Source: GCA-2728135 sp002728135
Lineage (GTDB): Bacteria > Pseudomonadota > Alphaproteobacteria > UBA828
Assembly (NCBI GenBank): GCA_963997635.1
Contig: CAXEND010000026.1
Location: 1 to 13,547, forward strand
Reading direction: 5' to 3'
Length of the DNA stretch: 13,547 nt
Below the pieces are notes generated by a model. The model worked only from the letters and a program-made list of their open reading frames with translations. It was not told the origin of the DNA and ran no database searches. Positions 1 to 7,925 of the stretch are shown piece by piece. A program made the position numbers and the translations under genes. The first letter of the stretch is position 1. Every line of letters begins with the position of its first letter.

Positions 1-1814
1 GTTACTGATTTCGCTAGATTTCTTGGCTGGTCTACGTCAGTGCCCTTACAAACTGCGGTATAATATGCCAGTAGCTGAATGGGTATTGTATATAAAATTG
101 GAGCTATAAATTCATCTGCCTCTGGCATTTCAATTGATTTATATATTAACCCATCCAATTCATTAATACCCTTCTGATCACTAAGCAAAATCACCCTAGC
201 TCCTCTTGCCGCTGCTTCTTGTATATTAGATGCTGTTTTATCAAATAATGGACTTGAAGGTGCTAGGAAGATAACCGGAGTTCCCTCTTCTATAAGTGCA
301 ATTGGACCATGCTTCATTTCCCCAGCCGCATAACCCTCAGCATGAATATAGGATATCTCTTTTAATTTAAGTGCCCCCTCTAAAGCAATTGGATAGGAAG
401 AGCCTCGCCCTAAATAAAGAACGGTTTTTACCTCAGATAATTCATCAGCAATCTGAGTAAATCTATTAATATTTTTTAGTAAGTTTGATGTTAGAACAGG
501 TAATTGTTCAAGTAAATTTGCCAACCTGGCACCATCTTTCTCTGATATAGAACCACGTCTCATAGCAAGTCCAATACTAAAACAAGCTAAAGCAACTAGT
601 TGTGTAGTAAATGCTTTTGTTGACGCAACCCCAATCTCAATACCGGCACGGGTTGGCAAAACTAAATCAGATTCACGAGCCATCGTACTCTCGGCAACAT
701 TAACTACTGATATAATTTTTTGTCCATGATTTTTTGCAAAATTTAATGCGGCTAATGTGTCCGCAGTTTCACCAGATTGAGAAATAAATAAGGCTGTTCC
801 ATTTTTATTTAGGGGTGACCCACGATAACGAAACTCTGAGGCTATATCTACGATTACGGGAATCCTAGCTATGCTTTCCATCCAGTACCTTGCAGTCAGG
901 CCTGCATAAAAAGAAGTGCCGCACGCTGTAATATATAACTGATCAAAATCAAATAAATCTTCGCTATTATTAGGTAAAAAAACTTTTCCTCCGGAAGAAT
1001 TGTAATAACTATTAAGAGTATCCCTAATTACTCTTGGCTGTTCGTGAATCTCTTTCTCCATAAAATGCTGGTAACCACTTTTATTGGCCATTTCTTCATC
1101 ATGTTCACTCTCATGAGAAATTCGATTAACAGTCCTATTTTTTCCATCAAAAATCTCTGTAATACCTGGACGAAGAACCGCACAATCACCCTCCTCAAGA
1201 TATGAAACAGTACGTGTGAATGGAGCCATAGCAAAAGCATCAGAAGCCAGAAAACTTTCTTTTTCATTCGACCCTACTGCTAGTGGAGAGCCTCTACGTG
1301 CCCCAATTAAAAGGTTTTCATATCCTGCAAAAATTATCCCAAGAGCAAAGGCTCCTTTGAGCTTTTTAAGGGCAGCAGCAACAGCTTCTATGGGTTCATG
1401 TCCTTGTTCTAATAAATGATGTATTAACTTTGGTATGACTTCACTATCTGTATCCGAACAGAATTTATGCCCCTCAGACTCTAGCATAGACTTCAAACTG
1501 GAAAAATTTTCGATTATACCGTTATGAACTACCGCGACTGATTCCGTTGCATGTGGGTGTGCATTTATACTACTAGGCACGCCATGGGTCGCCCATCTTG
1601 TATGACCAATTCCGATATTTCCATAGATAGGGCTCTTCTCTATCAACCCTTCAAGGTTAATTAACTTTCCTGCCGCTCTACAAATAGCTATTTGTTTATC
1701 AAAGATTGTTGCCACACCTGTAGAATCATAACCGCGATATTCAAGTCTCCGCAAACCCTCTATTAATCGAGGAGCTGCTGCTGTCTCTCCAACTAGACCA
1801 ACTATCCCACACAT
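1..1814 (-). CDS. glmS: Glutamine--fructose-6-phosphate aminotransferase (isomerizing), 3' end cut by window edge
   Basis: GlmS converts fructose-6-phosphate plus glutamine to glucosamine-6-phosphate in the cytoplasm, the first committed step to UDP-GlcNAc. My reverse-strand translation is uninterrupted for 604 codons from ATG at 1814. It begins MCGIVG, so Cys2 is the N-terminal nucleophile of the class II glutaminase domain. HTRWATHG (residues 71-78) and an HNG motif follow. The C-terminal half carries two SIS sugar-isomerase domains with CGTSFYAG, SQSGETADT, STKAFTTQ, and the catalytic stretch LKEISYIHAEGYAAGEMKHG. The last readable residues are PRNLAKSV, which in the family sit just before the usual T-V-E end, so only about three residues and the stop lie outside. 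A GAGAGTG stretch 5' of the ATG may be the ribosome site. It follows glmU by 21 bp, so the two are almost certainly one transcript. Confidence 0.97.
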   Translation of the reverse strand, partial: MCGIVGLVGETAAAPRLIEGLRRLEYRGYDSTGVATIFDKQIAICRAAGKLINLEGLIEKSPIYGNIGIGHTRWATHGVPSSINAHPHATESVAVVHNGIIENFSSLKSMLESEGHKFCSDTDSEVIPKLIHHLLEQGHEPIEAVAAALKKLKGAFALGIIFAGYENLLIGARRGSPLAVGSNEKESFLASDAFAMAPFTRTVSYLEEGDCAVLRPGITEIFDGKNRTVNRISHESEHDEEMANKSGYQHFMEKEIHEQPRVIRDTLNSYYNSSGGKVFLPNNSEDLFDFDQLYITACGTSFYAGLTARYWMESIARIPVIVDIASEFRYRGSPLNKNGTALFISQSGETADTLAALNFAKNHGQKIISVVNVAESTMARESDLVLPTRAGIEIGVASTKAFTTQLVALACFSIGLAMRRGSISEKDGARLANLLEQLPVLTSNLLKNINRFTQIADELSEVKTVLYLGRGSSYPIALEGALKLKEISYIHAEGYAAGEMKHGPIALIEEGTPVIFLAPSSPLFDKTASNIQEAAARGARVILLSDQKGINELDGLIYKSIEMPEADEFIAPILYTIPIQLLAYYTAVCKGTDVDQPRNLAKSV

Positions 1815-1835
1815 CTAATCACTCTCAAATCACAG

Positions 1836-3188
1836 CTAACTATCATCATTTTTATTTTCTCTTTTTCTACGACGTGCGGCCGCACCTGACCGTTCTTCCT
1901 GCTTTGCTCTAGCTACAACAATAGAGTCATCAGAAACATCTTTGTTTACAACGCTTCCAGCTCCAACTATGGATCGATCTCCAATGTTTAATGGTGCTAT
2001 CAGCGAGCTGTTTGACCCAATGAAAACCTTATTACCAATTTCTGTTTGTGATTTTTTATAACCATCATAATTACAAGTGATAGTTCCTGCTCCTATATTA
2101 GAATCCGAACCAATATTTGCATCACCAATATAGCTTAAATGATTAATTTTTGTTTGATCCCCTATCCTAGCCATCTTAACCTCAACAAAATTACCAATTC
2201 TGGTATTCTTTCCTATATTGGTATCAGGTCTCAAACGAGCGAATGGACCAATTATAGCATTCTCTCCAACTTTGACGCCTTCTAGGTGACAAAATGCTCT
2301 AATACGAGACCCAGACTGAATAGATACATTTGGGCCAAAAAAAACATTCGGCTCAATTGTAACATTCTCCTCAATTAAGGTGTCCGAACTAAGCCATACT
2401 GTAGAGGGGTCAATCATCTCAACCCCAGATTCAAGTGCAGCGACACGTAGACGCTGCTGCATTATCTTTTCTGCCTCTGCTAATTGGACTTTGTCATTAA
2501 TACCATAAATTTCAGTTTCATCTTCTACCTCCATATGAATACATTTATGACCATCATTAAAAGCGTGGCTAAATATGTCTGTAAGAAAATACTCATTCTT
2601 TGAATTATGATTATCTAATTTATCAAGTTGTTGACTGAGAATTTTTGCATTACTTACAAATATTCCAGAATTACAAATCTCTATATTTTTTTCTTCTTCT
2701 GTCGTTTCAACATGCTCTACAACTCTTGATACCAAGTTATCAGATTCACAGACAATACGACCATAACCTTGTGGATTTTTTGGTTTAAAACTTAAAATTG
2801 CAATTCCTGCCTCTTGATTTCTATAATTTTCAATCAAAGTATTTAATGTATTGATGGTTATCAGAGGGACATCACCATACAATACTAAAATATCACCGTC
2901 GTATTCGCCTATTGATGGTTGAGCTACTTTGAGAGCATCCCCTGTACCAAGACGCTCAGATTGAATGACAAATTCTATGTTTGGCCATTTTTCACTTATA
3001 GGATTGATAATTGTTTTTATTTCTGGGCCTATTACAACTACTTGCTTATTCTGATTGATACCGTCTGCCACAGACAAAACATGTTCTAAAATAGGCCTTC
3101 CGGCAAGACAATGTAAAACCTTTGGCAGAGACGATTTCATGCGAGTCCCCCGACCAGCAGCAAGTATTACAACAGCAATTTTATTCAT
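1836..3188 (-). CDS. glmU: Bifunctional GlmU: glucosamine-1-phosphate N-acetyltransferase / N-acetylglucosamine-1-phosphate uridylyltransferase
   Basis: GlmU performs the last two steps to UDP-GlcNAc: acetylation of GlcN-1-P with acetyl-CoA, then uridylyl transfer from UTP. The 450 residues match the usual family length. The N-terminal pyrophosphorylase domain shows LAAGRGTRMKS (9-19) followed by PKVLH (22-26), YGDVPL (104-109), GYGRI (141-145), NSGIF (173-177) and NEYFLTD (199-204). From about residue 262 the protein turns into left-handed beta-helix hexapeptide repeats, with the acetyltransferase motif NHLSYIGDA (349-357, catalytic His350) and NIGAGTITCNYDG (364-376). The C-terminus is a basic tail (ARRRKR). 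Start is the ATG at 3188; a GGAG lies rather far upstream (about 14 nt). It is first gene of the glmU-glmS pair and divergent from the gph-like gene. Confidence 0.98.
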   Translation of the reverse strand: MNKIAVVILAAGRGTRMKSSLPKVLHCLAGRPILEHVLSVADGINQNKQVVVIGPEIKTIINPISEKWPNIEFVIQSERLGTGDALKVAQPSIGEYDGDILVLYGDVPLITINTLNTLIENYRNQEAGIAILSFKPKNPQGYGRIVCESDNLVSRVVEHVETTEEEKNIEICNSGIFVSNAKILSQQLDKLDNHNSKNEYFLTDIFSHAFNDGHKCIHMEVEDETEIYGINDKVQLAEAEKIMQQRLRVAALESGVEMIDPSTVWLSSDTLIEENVTIEPNVFFGPNVSIQSGSRIRAFCHLEGVKVGENAIIGPFARLRPDTNIGKNTRIGNFVEVKMARIGDQTKINHLSYIGDANIGSDSNIGAGTITCNYDGYKKSQTEIGNKVFIGSNSSLIAPLNIGDRSIVGAGSVVNKDVSDDSIVVARAKQEERSGAAARRRKRENKNDDS

Positions 3189-3208
3189 AATAAAATTTAA
3201 AACTCCGT

Positions 3209-3238
3209 ATAATATTTTATCAATTGCCTGACTGCCAA
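3209..3238 (-). promoter_or_regulatory. Candidate sigma70 promoter for glmU-glmS
   Basis: On the minus strand TTGGCA (3238-3233, 5/6 to the -35 consensus) is separated by 18 nt from TATTAT (3214-3209, 5/6 to the -10 consensus). The predicted start near 3202 would leave a leader of only about 14 nt and would place the GGAG at 3206-3203 at or above the transcript start, so either the leader is very short or another promoter is used. Pattern-based inference only. Confidence 0.4.
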
Positions 3239-3368
3239 AATTCTTATTTATCTTGTTATACAGACAACATATGGCATAAAAAAGATATATCCTAAATATC
3301 TTATAAACTTATCTTTATTGCATGACCTAAATTTATTCGAACATAAATTTTACAGTGAGTATAACATT

Positions 3369-4040
3369 TTGAAACAAACAATTGATACCATACTGCTTGA
3401 TTTCGATGGAACAATTTTTGATACGGCTCCTGATTTAGTCGGTGCCCTCAATACAATATTGCAAGAAAGATCATTACCACCTGTAGATTTGGAGGAATTC
3501 AGATTTATGGCAGGAGCCGGTGCTCTTTATCTTGTTCAGAATGCATTTAAATTATACAATCAAAATATTTGTTTAAAAGAAATAACAAATGAACTTATTT
3601 CAAATTATTATGCACGCCTCACCCTTCTTACAAAACCATTTCCAAATGCAATCGAAACCATAAAAAAACTAAAAGATGACGGTTATACTCTTGGAATTTG
3701 CACGAACAAACCTAGTTTAGCTACCAATAAAATCTTAGATCATTTCGAATTAAGACGTTTATTTAACGTAGTAGTTTGTGGTGATCAGGTAGAAAATAAA
3801 AAACCACATGCCGATCATCTTCTTTACACTCTTCAATTGATGAACAAAGCGATTAGAAAAGCAGTAATGGTTGGTGATACAGAAGCTGATGTTTTATCAG
3901 CACATAATGCAGGTATACCAGTAATCATTACTGATTATGGATATAGCCCAATTCCTTGCGGACAGCTCGGGGCAGATCTCGTAATTTCTGATTTTAGTGA
4001 ATTGCCAAAAAGTTTAAGAATGATAGAGACCAAGTTCTGA
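3369..4040 (+). CDS. gph: HAD-superfamily phosphatase, phosphoglycolate phosphatase-like
   Basis: Probable cytoplasmic phosphoglycolate phosphatase of the HAD superfamily, which salvages 2-phosphoglycolate; the exact substrate cannot be read from sequence. All HAD motifs are visible: motif I DFDGTIFDTAPD with the nucleophile and acid/base aspartates close to the N-terminus, motif II around GICTNKP, the motif III lysine in the NKKPHADHL segment, and motif IV VGDTEADVLSAHNAG. An alpha-helical cap lies between motifs I and II. There is no in-frame ATG before motif I. I chose the TTG at 3369 because it gives a family-typical start (MKQTIDTILLDFDGT, 223 residues) and has a weak GTGAG about 10 nt upstream; a TTG at 3318 would add 17 unexplained residues. 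Divergent from glmU, consistent with alphaproteobacterial gph/glmU neighbourhoods. Identity as HAD is secure, gph assignment likely. Confidence 0.88.
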   Translation: MKQTIDTILLDFDGTIFDTAPDLVGALNTILQERSLPPVDLEEFRFMAGAGALYLVQNAFKLYNQNICLKEITNELISNYYARLTLLTKPFPNAIETIKKLKDDGYTLGICTNKPSLATNKILDHFELRRLFNVVVCGDQVENKKPHADHLLYTLQLMNKAIRKAVMVGDTEADVLSAHNAGIPVIITDYGYSPIPCGQLGADLVISDFSELPKSLRMIETKF

Positions 4041-4060
4041 GCCTCCCTTGCACTTTGAAT

Positions 4061-4723
4061 TTAAATTTGACTTTCTTCATCTGAAGATTTGTTATGAACA
4101 GACTCTGAATGGGGAATATTAGAACCTGAAACTATCCACATAGATAAGATTTCAGTAACAGTAAAAAATTTATTGATACTCTCAATAGTCAGCTGTGAGG
4201 ATAACTCTTTAGATGATAATGCAACGTCCAATTCCACTACTAGATCTCTATCATCATCAATATATGCCTTGCCCCAACGATATCTTTTATTCCACTCATT
4301 AACGTTAACTTCACTAAATTCGCTTGGAATTGGATAATATGCTCGAAACATTAAATCATTGTCTTGCTCAATGTAGAAATTAACTATTCTTCCTCTTGAC
4401 TTTATTTTTAGTAGTACATCGCCGTCATCATAGTCTTTTCTCTCGGCAATTTTGTACCCTTCATTCTCTAAAAATTCATAAAATAGGGATAGATCTCTTG
4501 CCAAAAGTGATCCCCCATGATGCTGCGTATTATTTCCCTCAGTCAGATATTTATAATTATCTCCAGCAGAAAAAGATGAAGAATCAGGTGTTGTTGGTTG
4601 CCCAGGTTTAAGGGAATGTAATTGTAATTTATCTAAATTAGCAAGTGCATCAGGCTCATGAACATAAAAGGCACCTACTATAGCAGCAACCATAAAAATT
4701 ATTGATGCGTGAATAGCTAACAT
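4061..4723 (-). CDS. YbjN-domain protein with N-terminal membrane anchor
   Basis: A 220-residue protein. Residues about 5-20 are a hydrophobic segment (IHASIIFMVAAIVGAFY), probably a membrane anchor or uncleaved signal. A low-complexity Ser/Thr/Pro/Gly linker runs to about residue 70. Residues about 75-200 match the YbjN type III secretion chaperone-like fold: FLENEGYKI (84-92), alternating strands ending in MFRAYY, then NEWNKRYRWGKAYIDDD (142-158) and LVVELDVALS (161-170), which correspond to the family's conserved W-N-x-x-x-R-x-x-x-A-Y segment followed by acidic strands. The E. coli YbjN is shorter and soluble, so the anchor and linker are an added part. The tail is acidic and polar. A GGGG 8 nt before the ATG may serve as ribosome site. 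It is convergent with the gph-like gene, 20 bp apart. Function unknown; YbjN members are linked to motility and stress phenotypes. Confidence 0.75.
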   Translation of the reverse strand: MLAIHASIIFMVAAIVGAFYVHEPDALANLDKLQLHSLKPGQPTTPDSSSFSAGDNYKYLTEGNNTQHHGGSLLARDLSLFYEFLENEGYKIAERKDYDDGDVLLKIKSRGRIVNFYIEQDNDLMFRAYYPIPSEFSEVNVNEWNKRYRWGKAYIDDDRDLVVELDVALSSKELSSQLTIESINKFFTVTEILSMWIVSGSNIPHSESVHNKSSDEESQI

Positions 4724-5008
4724 TTCAAAACCCCAATATTGTCATCATGAGTTTTTACTGCATAGCTTTGTCAAAAATATGGCAAATACAATAATTGTAA
4801 TTTCTTAAGTGAAGGCATTCAAGGTTATGTATGCAACAGTAGTTCATAATGTTTATAGAGCATATCGGTCATATTTTTGTCTGAATTCAGACAAATTTTT
4901 GCCTACTTTATCATTATTATATGTGAAGAAATTTTTGGTAGGTACATTTTGGCCAAATCTAAAATATCATAATGATTATTTCATATAAGGTATGAAGGAA
5001 AAAAATTA
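4724..5008. other. 285-bp intergenic region between divergent YbjN and small secreted protein genes
   Basis: No coding potential is apparent on either strand: all frames are broken by frequent stops. It must hold the promoters of both flanking divergent genes. The one clear structured element is the 20-bp perfect palindrome listed separately. AAGGA at 4995-4999 is the ribosome site of the gene starting at 5009. Confidence 0.6.
4876..4895. promoter_or_regulatory. Perfect 20-bp palindrome, candidate operator
   Basis: TTTGTCTGAATTCAGACAAA reads identically on both strands with no mismatch and no spacer. It sits 113 bp upstream of the small secreted protein gene and about 150 bp upstream of the divergent YbjN gene. 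Perfect two-fold symmetry without a loop favours a binding site for a dimeric regulator over an RNA hairpin or terminator. I do not recognise the cognate regulator; it does not match Fur, LexA or FNR consensus sites. Confidence 0.45.
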
Positions 5009-5317
5009 ATGAATAGAAAGATACTTATAATACTTGGAGTTTCTGTTTTTATCATTTCAACAACAACTGTTGCTATCTCAATGGCAACTGCAGAATCAGA
5101 AAAAAAATCATGTAGATATACTGAGGATGGATATTATATTTCTCCTAAGGGTGAAATCAGTGCATTTGGAACTATGGATCATGCAGCAAAATGTGCAGCA
5201 AAGGGTGAACTTCCTAGCAAAGTACAAGAAAGACTTGGCCAGTGGGGCAGCAGAGATCGTGCCAATGCTATTTTACAAATTAATCTTGATGCCCAGACTA
5301 AAAACATTAATGAGTAA
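5009..5317 (+). CDS. Small secreted protein of unknown function
   Basis: A 102-residue protein that I do not recognise. Residues 1-28 form a Sec signal peptide: MNRK, a hydrophobic core (ILIILGVSVFIISTTTVAI), then A-T-A at 26-28 before Glu29, a good signal peptidase I site. The mature part is about 74 residues with two cysteines (Cys35, Cys62), which could form one disulfide in the periplasm. It has an aromatic patch (GYYISPKG, 41-48), a charged/Ala segment, and a probable amphipathic helix (SKVQERLGQW to ILQINLDAQ). AAGGA lies 9 nt before the ATG, which together with the signal peptide makes this frame more credible than an overlapping +1 frame ORF at 5034-5363. It stands alone, divergent from the YbjN gene and convergent with the SDR. 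I give no function. Confidence 0.7.
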   Translation: MNRKILIILGVSVFIISTTTVAISMATAESEKKSCRYTEDGYYISPKGEISAFGTMDHAAKCAAKGELPSKVQERLGQWGSRDRANAILQINLDAQTKNINE

Positions 5318-5418
5318 TCATTATTATCTGCATGAACTTTGGATAACTAAAATTAATTCATAAAGCTATGGTCAAGAAATATTAAGATAAGTCATGTTAT
5401 ACATCTAAATATTGCTGA

Positions 5419-6189
5419 TTAATCTGGAACCAAACCACAGGTTAAACCTCCATCTATGGTCAATGCTATTCCTGTGATCCAGCGTGCTTCATCTGACCCA
5501 AGATAAATAAAACCAGCTGCTATATCATTAGTATTACCCTCCCCAAGAGGGTGTAGGCGTCTAAGTCGATCTTTAAAAGCCTTAGGATCATCTAGTTGTG
5601 CCAAATGATAATCAACCATAGGGGTTTGCACCCAACCTGGGCAAACACAATTAACCCTTATATTATCTTTTGCACCGTCCAAAGCCATACACTTTGTTGC
5701 CATAACTACTCCTGCTTTTGAAACACCATAACTTACTTGGCCTGGTGTACCTATTAAACCAGCTATAGATGCTGTATTTAGAATAACCCCGCCACCGTTC
5801 TCTCTAAAGTGGGCCCAGATTGCCCTAGACATACTATAAATACTGGTAAGATTAACATCCATTTGACGCTCCCAATCAGTCTTGGAAATTTCTGTCGCAT
5901 CCCCTATAACTGCCTGACCAGCGTTATTTATTAAAATATCAATCTTGCTGTAATTTTCAAAAATATCTGAGAAGAACTTTTCTATCATTTGAGAATCGGT
6001 GACATCCAGTTCTCTGGAAGACCCTTGGCCACCTTTTGAAATTATTAATTTTAGGGTATCATCGTTAGATTTCTTTGATAGCCCTGCACATATAACAAAA
6101 GCACCTTGATCAGCGTATTTTTGTGCAGTTGCTCTGCCTATTCCACTCCCAGCACCTGTAATGATTGCAGTTTTTCCAGCTAATCTCAT
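5419..6189 (-). CDS. Classical short-chain dehydrogenase/reductase (SDR)
   Basis: NAD(P)(H)-dependent oxidoreductase of about 256 residues, the normal size for classical SDRs; cytoplasmic. Numbered from the ATG at 6189 it has the nucleotide-binding TGAGSGIG (11-18), the structural NNAG (88-91), catalytic Ser141 in NTAS, and the Tyr154-x-x-x-Lys158 pair in YGVSK. A CPGW segment and a C-terminal GIALTIDGG complete the fold. An in-frame TTG at 6201 would add four residues, but the GGAG at 6199-6196 sits six bases before the ATG at 6189 and overlaps that TTG, so 6189 is the better start. It follows the NmrA-like gene by 23 bp on the same strand, suggesting co-transcription. Substrate cannot be deduced; overall similarity is to the FabG/3-oxoacyl-reductase and sugar/alcohol dehydrogenase type. 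Confidence 0.92.
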   Translation of the reverse strand: MRLAGKTAIITGAGSGIGRATAQKYADQGAFVICAGLSKKSNDDTLKLIISKGGQGSSRELDVTDSQMIEKFFSDIFENYSKIDILINNAGQAVIGDATEISKTDWERQMDVNLTSIYSMSRAIWAHFRENGGGVILNTASIAGLIGTPGQVSYGVSKAGVVMATKCMALDGAKDNIRVNCVCPGWVQTPMVDYHLAQLDDPKAFKDRLRRLHPLGEGNTNDIAAGFIYLGSDEARWITGIALTIDGGLTCGLVPD

Positions 6190-6212
6190 ATTTTTCTCCA
6201 ACTTTAGTATGA

Positions 6213-7064
6213 TTAAGAAAATATAGATAAATTTTTAGTTATATAATGCTTAATATTATTTGGAGCTCGTCCTAATACATTTTTAACATCAGAAGTTACG
6301 TTACCCACATTCAAATCCCTAAATTCTCTAAACCATTCCAAGATTTCATCAATAAACCATGTATCAACACCGGTTTTTTTCATTATTTCAGTATATTCAT
6401 CATCTGTAATATTATTAAAAGAATATTTGTTCCCTGAAATATGAGTTATTATTTCAGCTACTTCTCTATATGTTAAAAGATCAGGCCCTGTTAGATTAAA
6501 TACCTTATTCTGAGGGCCTTCTGATGTGATCAATGATGCGGCCACATGCGCAATATCTAACGCATCAATAAAAGCATATTCGGCTCCCTCTAATGGTAAA
6601 CAAAATTTCCTGTTAATATTGAAACCTTGAGTATCACCATGTAGATTCTGCATAAAAGCATTAGGTCTAAGTATACTCCAATTCAATCCTGATTGCTGAA
6701 GAAACTCTTCTGATAAAGAATGTAAACGTTGAAGTTTGGTTCTTCCTATACGACTTGCGTTTGGAACCGATACTTTAACTAATTTTTTTACACCAAGTTC
6801 TTGAGCAACCTTAATTACGTTAATTTCATGCTCTGCCATCTGGTTGCCAGGGGAACAAGTCAAAAAAACCGAATCACATCCATCCATTGCTTGAACTAAA
6901 GATTCATAATTATCGAAATTTCCACTTCTCCATTGATTATTTCCAATATCAAAGTAACTTTCAGGTTGTGACCTCCCAAATGCTCTGAATTCTTCATTTA
7001 AACTATTTAAAACATTACAAAGTAACTGACCTATAGTCCCACTTGCACCAGCAACAAATATCAT
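6213..7064 (-). CDS. NmrA-like / atypical SDR NAD(P)-binding protein
   Basis: A 283-residue single-domain Rossmann protein of the NmrA/YtfG-like atypical SDR group. The N-terminus MIFVAGASGTIG carries the glycine motif GASGTIG (6-12). Further family marks are a strand-turn VFLTCSPGNQ (67-76), the LVKVSVPNAS segment, and LRPNAFMQN (132-140), typical of NmrA members. The catalytic Tyr-x-x-x-Lys of classical SDRs is not seen, as expected; members are either quinone reductases or redox sensors. The ATG at 7064 has only a weak GGAT before it. It is the first gene of a pair with the downstream SDR and divergent (67 bp) from the other SDR, so a shared control region is likely. Family assignment firm, function open. 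Confidence 0.88.
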   Translation of the reverse strand: MIFVAGASGTIGQLLCNVLNSLNEEFRAFGRSQPESYFDIGNNQWRSGNFDNYESLVQAMDGCDSVFLTCSPGNQMAEHEINVIKVAQELGVKKLVKVSVPNASRIGRTKLQRLHSLSEEFLQQSGLNWSILRPNAFMQNLHGDTQGFNINRKFCLPLEGAEYAFIDALDIAHVAASLITSEGPQNKVFNLTGPDLLTYREVAEIITHISGNKYSFNNITDDEYTEIMKKTGVDTWFIDEILEWFREFRDLNVGNVTSDVKNVLGRAPNNIKHYITKNLSIFS

Positions 7065-7131
7065 TTTAATTATCCAGTAAAAATTGATATAAAATGTTTC
7101 TCAAGAAATATATTCTATTACCTCATTTTTA

Positions 7132-7896
7132 ATGAATGATTGCAAAATGAAAATAGAAAACTCGACAATATTAATCACAGGTGCAGCTGGGGGAATAGGT
7201 CAGGCATTAGTTCAAGAATTTATATCACGTGGAGCAAAACGAGTTTATGCAGCTGATTTGGGAACTGTCTTAGATAACAATGCTAGTTGGTCTAAAAAAG
7301 TAATTCCAATTGCTCTAGATGTAACCTTGGAGGATGAAGTAACTTCCATTCTAGAAAGGTGTTCTGATGTGAATATATTGGTAAATAATGCAGCAATTAT
7401 CGACTTCTCTGGTTTTATTAATTCTAAGGAATTAACGAAAAGTAGAAAATTATTCGAAGTCAATTTTTGGGGATATATAATTTTGGCCCGGGCCTTTGCA
7501 CCAATACTGAAGAAAAATGGTGGAGGAGCAATAATCAATATATTGTCTGAGGCTGCGAGGGCCAACGCACCATTTGTTGCTGCATACTCAGCTTCAAAAG
7601 CTGCAGCATGGTCGTTCACTCAAGCATTACGAGCAGAATGTAGATCTCAGCATACCCACGTACTTGCCGCTTTCCCATCCTCAACAGATACCAAAATGAT
7701 CGAGGACCTAGAGGGGGAAAAGGAAATACCAATGGAAATTGCCAAAGGGATTTTAGATGGATTAGAAAGTGGGCTTGAAGATGTATCTGTTGGGAAACAC
7801 TCAATATACTTTGAGAAATTAATGAGAGAAGACCCTAAAAAGGGAGAGTTAGAATTTGCTCAATTCCTTCCCGGAGACATATCTATCCCAGATTAA
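7132..7896 (+). CDS. Atypical classical-fold SDR family oxidoreductase
   Basis: A 254-residue SDR. TGAAGGIG (16-23) binds the nucleotide, the triad Ser139, Tyr152 and Lys156 (YSASK) is intact, but the usual NNAG is NNAA (85-88) and the usual PG after the sixth strand is FPSSTDTKM (181-189). The C-terminal half departs from oxidoreductases of the FabG type: an acidic, helix-rich tail (GILDGLESGLEDV, FEKLMREDPKKG) replaces the ordinary substrate lid and there is no terminal DGG. No good ribosome site precedes ATG 7132; the in-frame ATG at 7147 (MKIENSTILITG) would give a more typical N-terminus and may be the true start. It is divergent from the NmrA-like/SDR pair, and the three may act on a related substrate (inference from context only). 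Confidence 0.88.
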   Translation: MNDCKMKIENSTILITGAAGGIGQALVQEFISRGAKRVYAADLGTVLDNNASWSKKVIPIALDVTLEDEVTSILERCSDVNILVNNAAIIDFSGFINSKELTKSRKLFEVNFWGYIILARAFAPILKKNGGGAIINILSEAARANAPFVAAYSASKAAAWSFTQALRAECRSQHTHVLAAFPSSTDTKMIEDLEGEKEIPMEIAKGILDGLESGLEDVSVGKHSIYFEKLMREDPKKGELEFAQFLPGDISIPD

Positions 7897-7925
7897 AAAA
7901 TTATCTAGCACAAGGTCTTTTTAAA

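Noticed and set aside
4769..4774. Consensus TTGACA on the minus strand upstream of the YbjN gene
   Set aside because: No convincing -10 hexamer at 16-18 nt spacing, so I do not call a promoter.
5034..5363. 109-residue plus-strand frame overlapping the small secreted protein
   Set aside because: It overlaps the 5009-5317 gene in another frame, lacks its own ribosome site, and its Leu/Gln-rich product looks like an off-frame reading.
7097..7108. TTTCTCAAGAAA short inverted repeat in the SDR divergent gap
   Set aside because: Five-base arms in AT-rich sequence are too common to support an operator.
7245..7619. 124-residue minus-strand frame
   Set aside because: Antisense to the SDR at 7132-7896, which has an intact nucleotide motif and catalytic triad.
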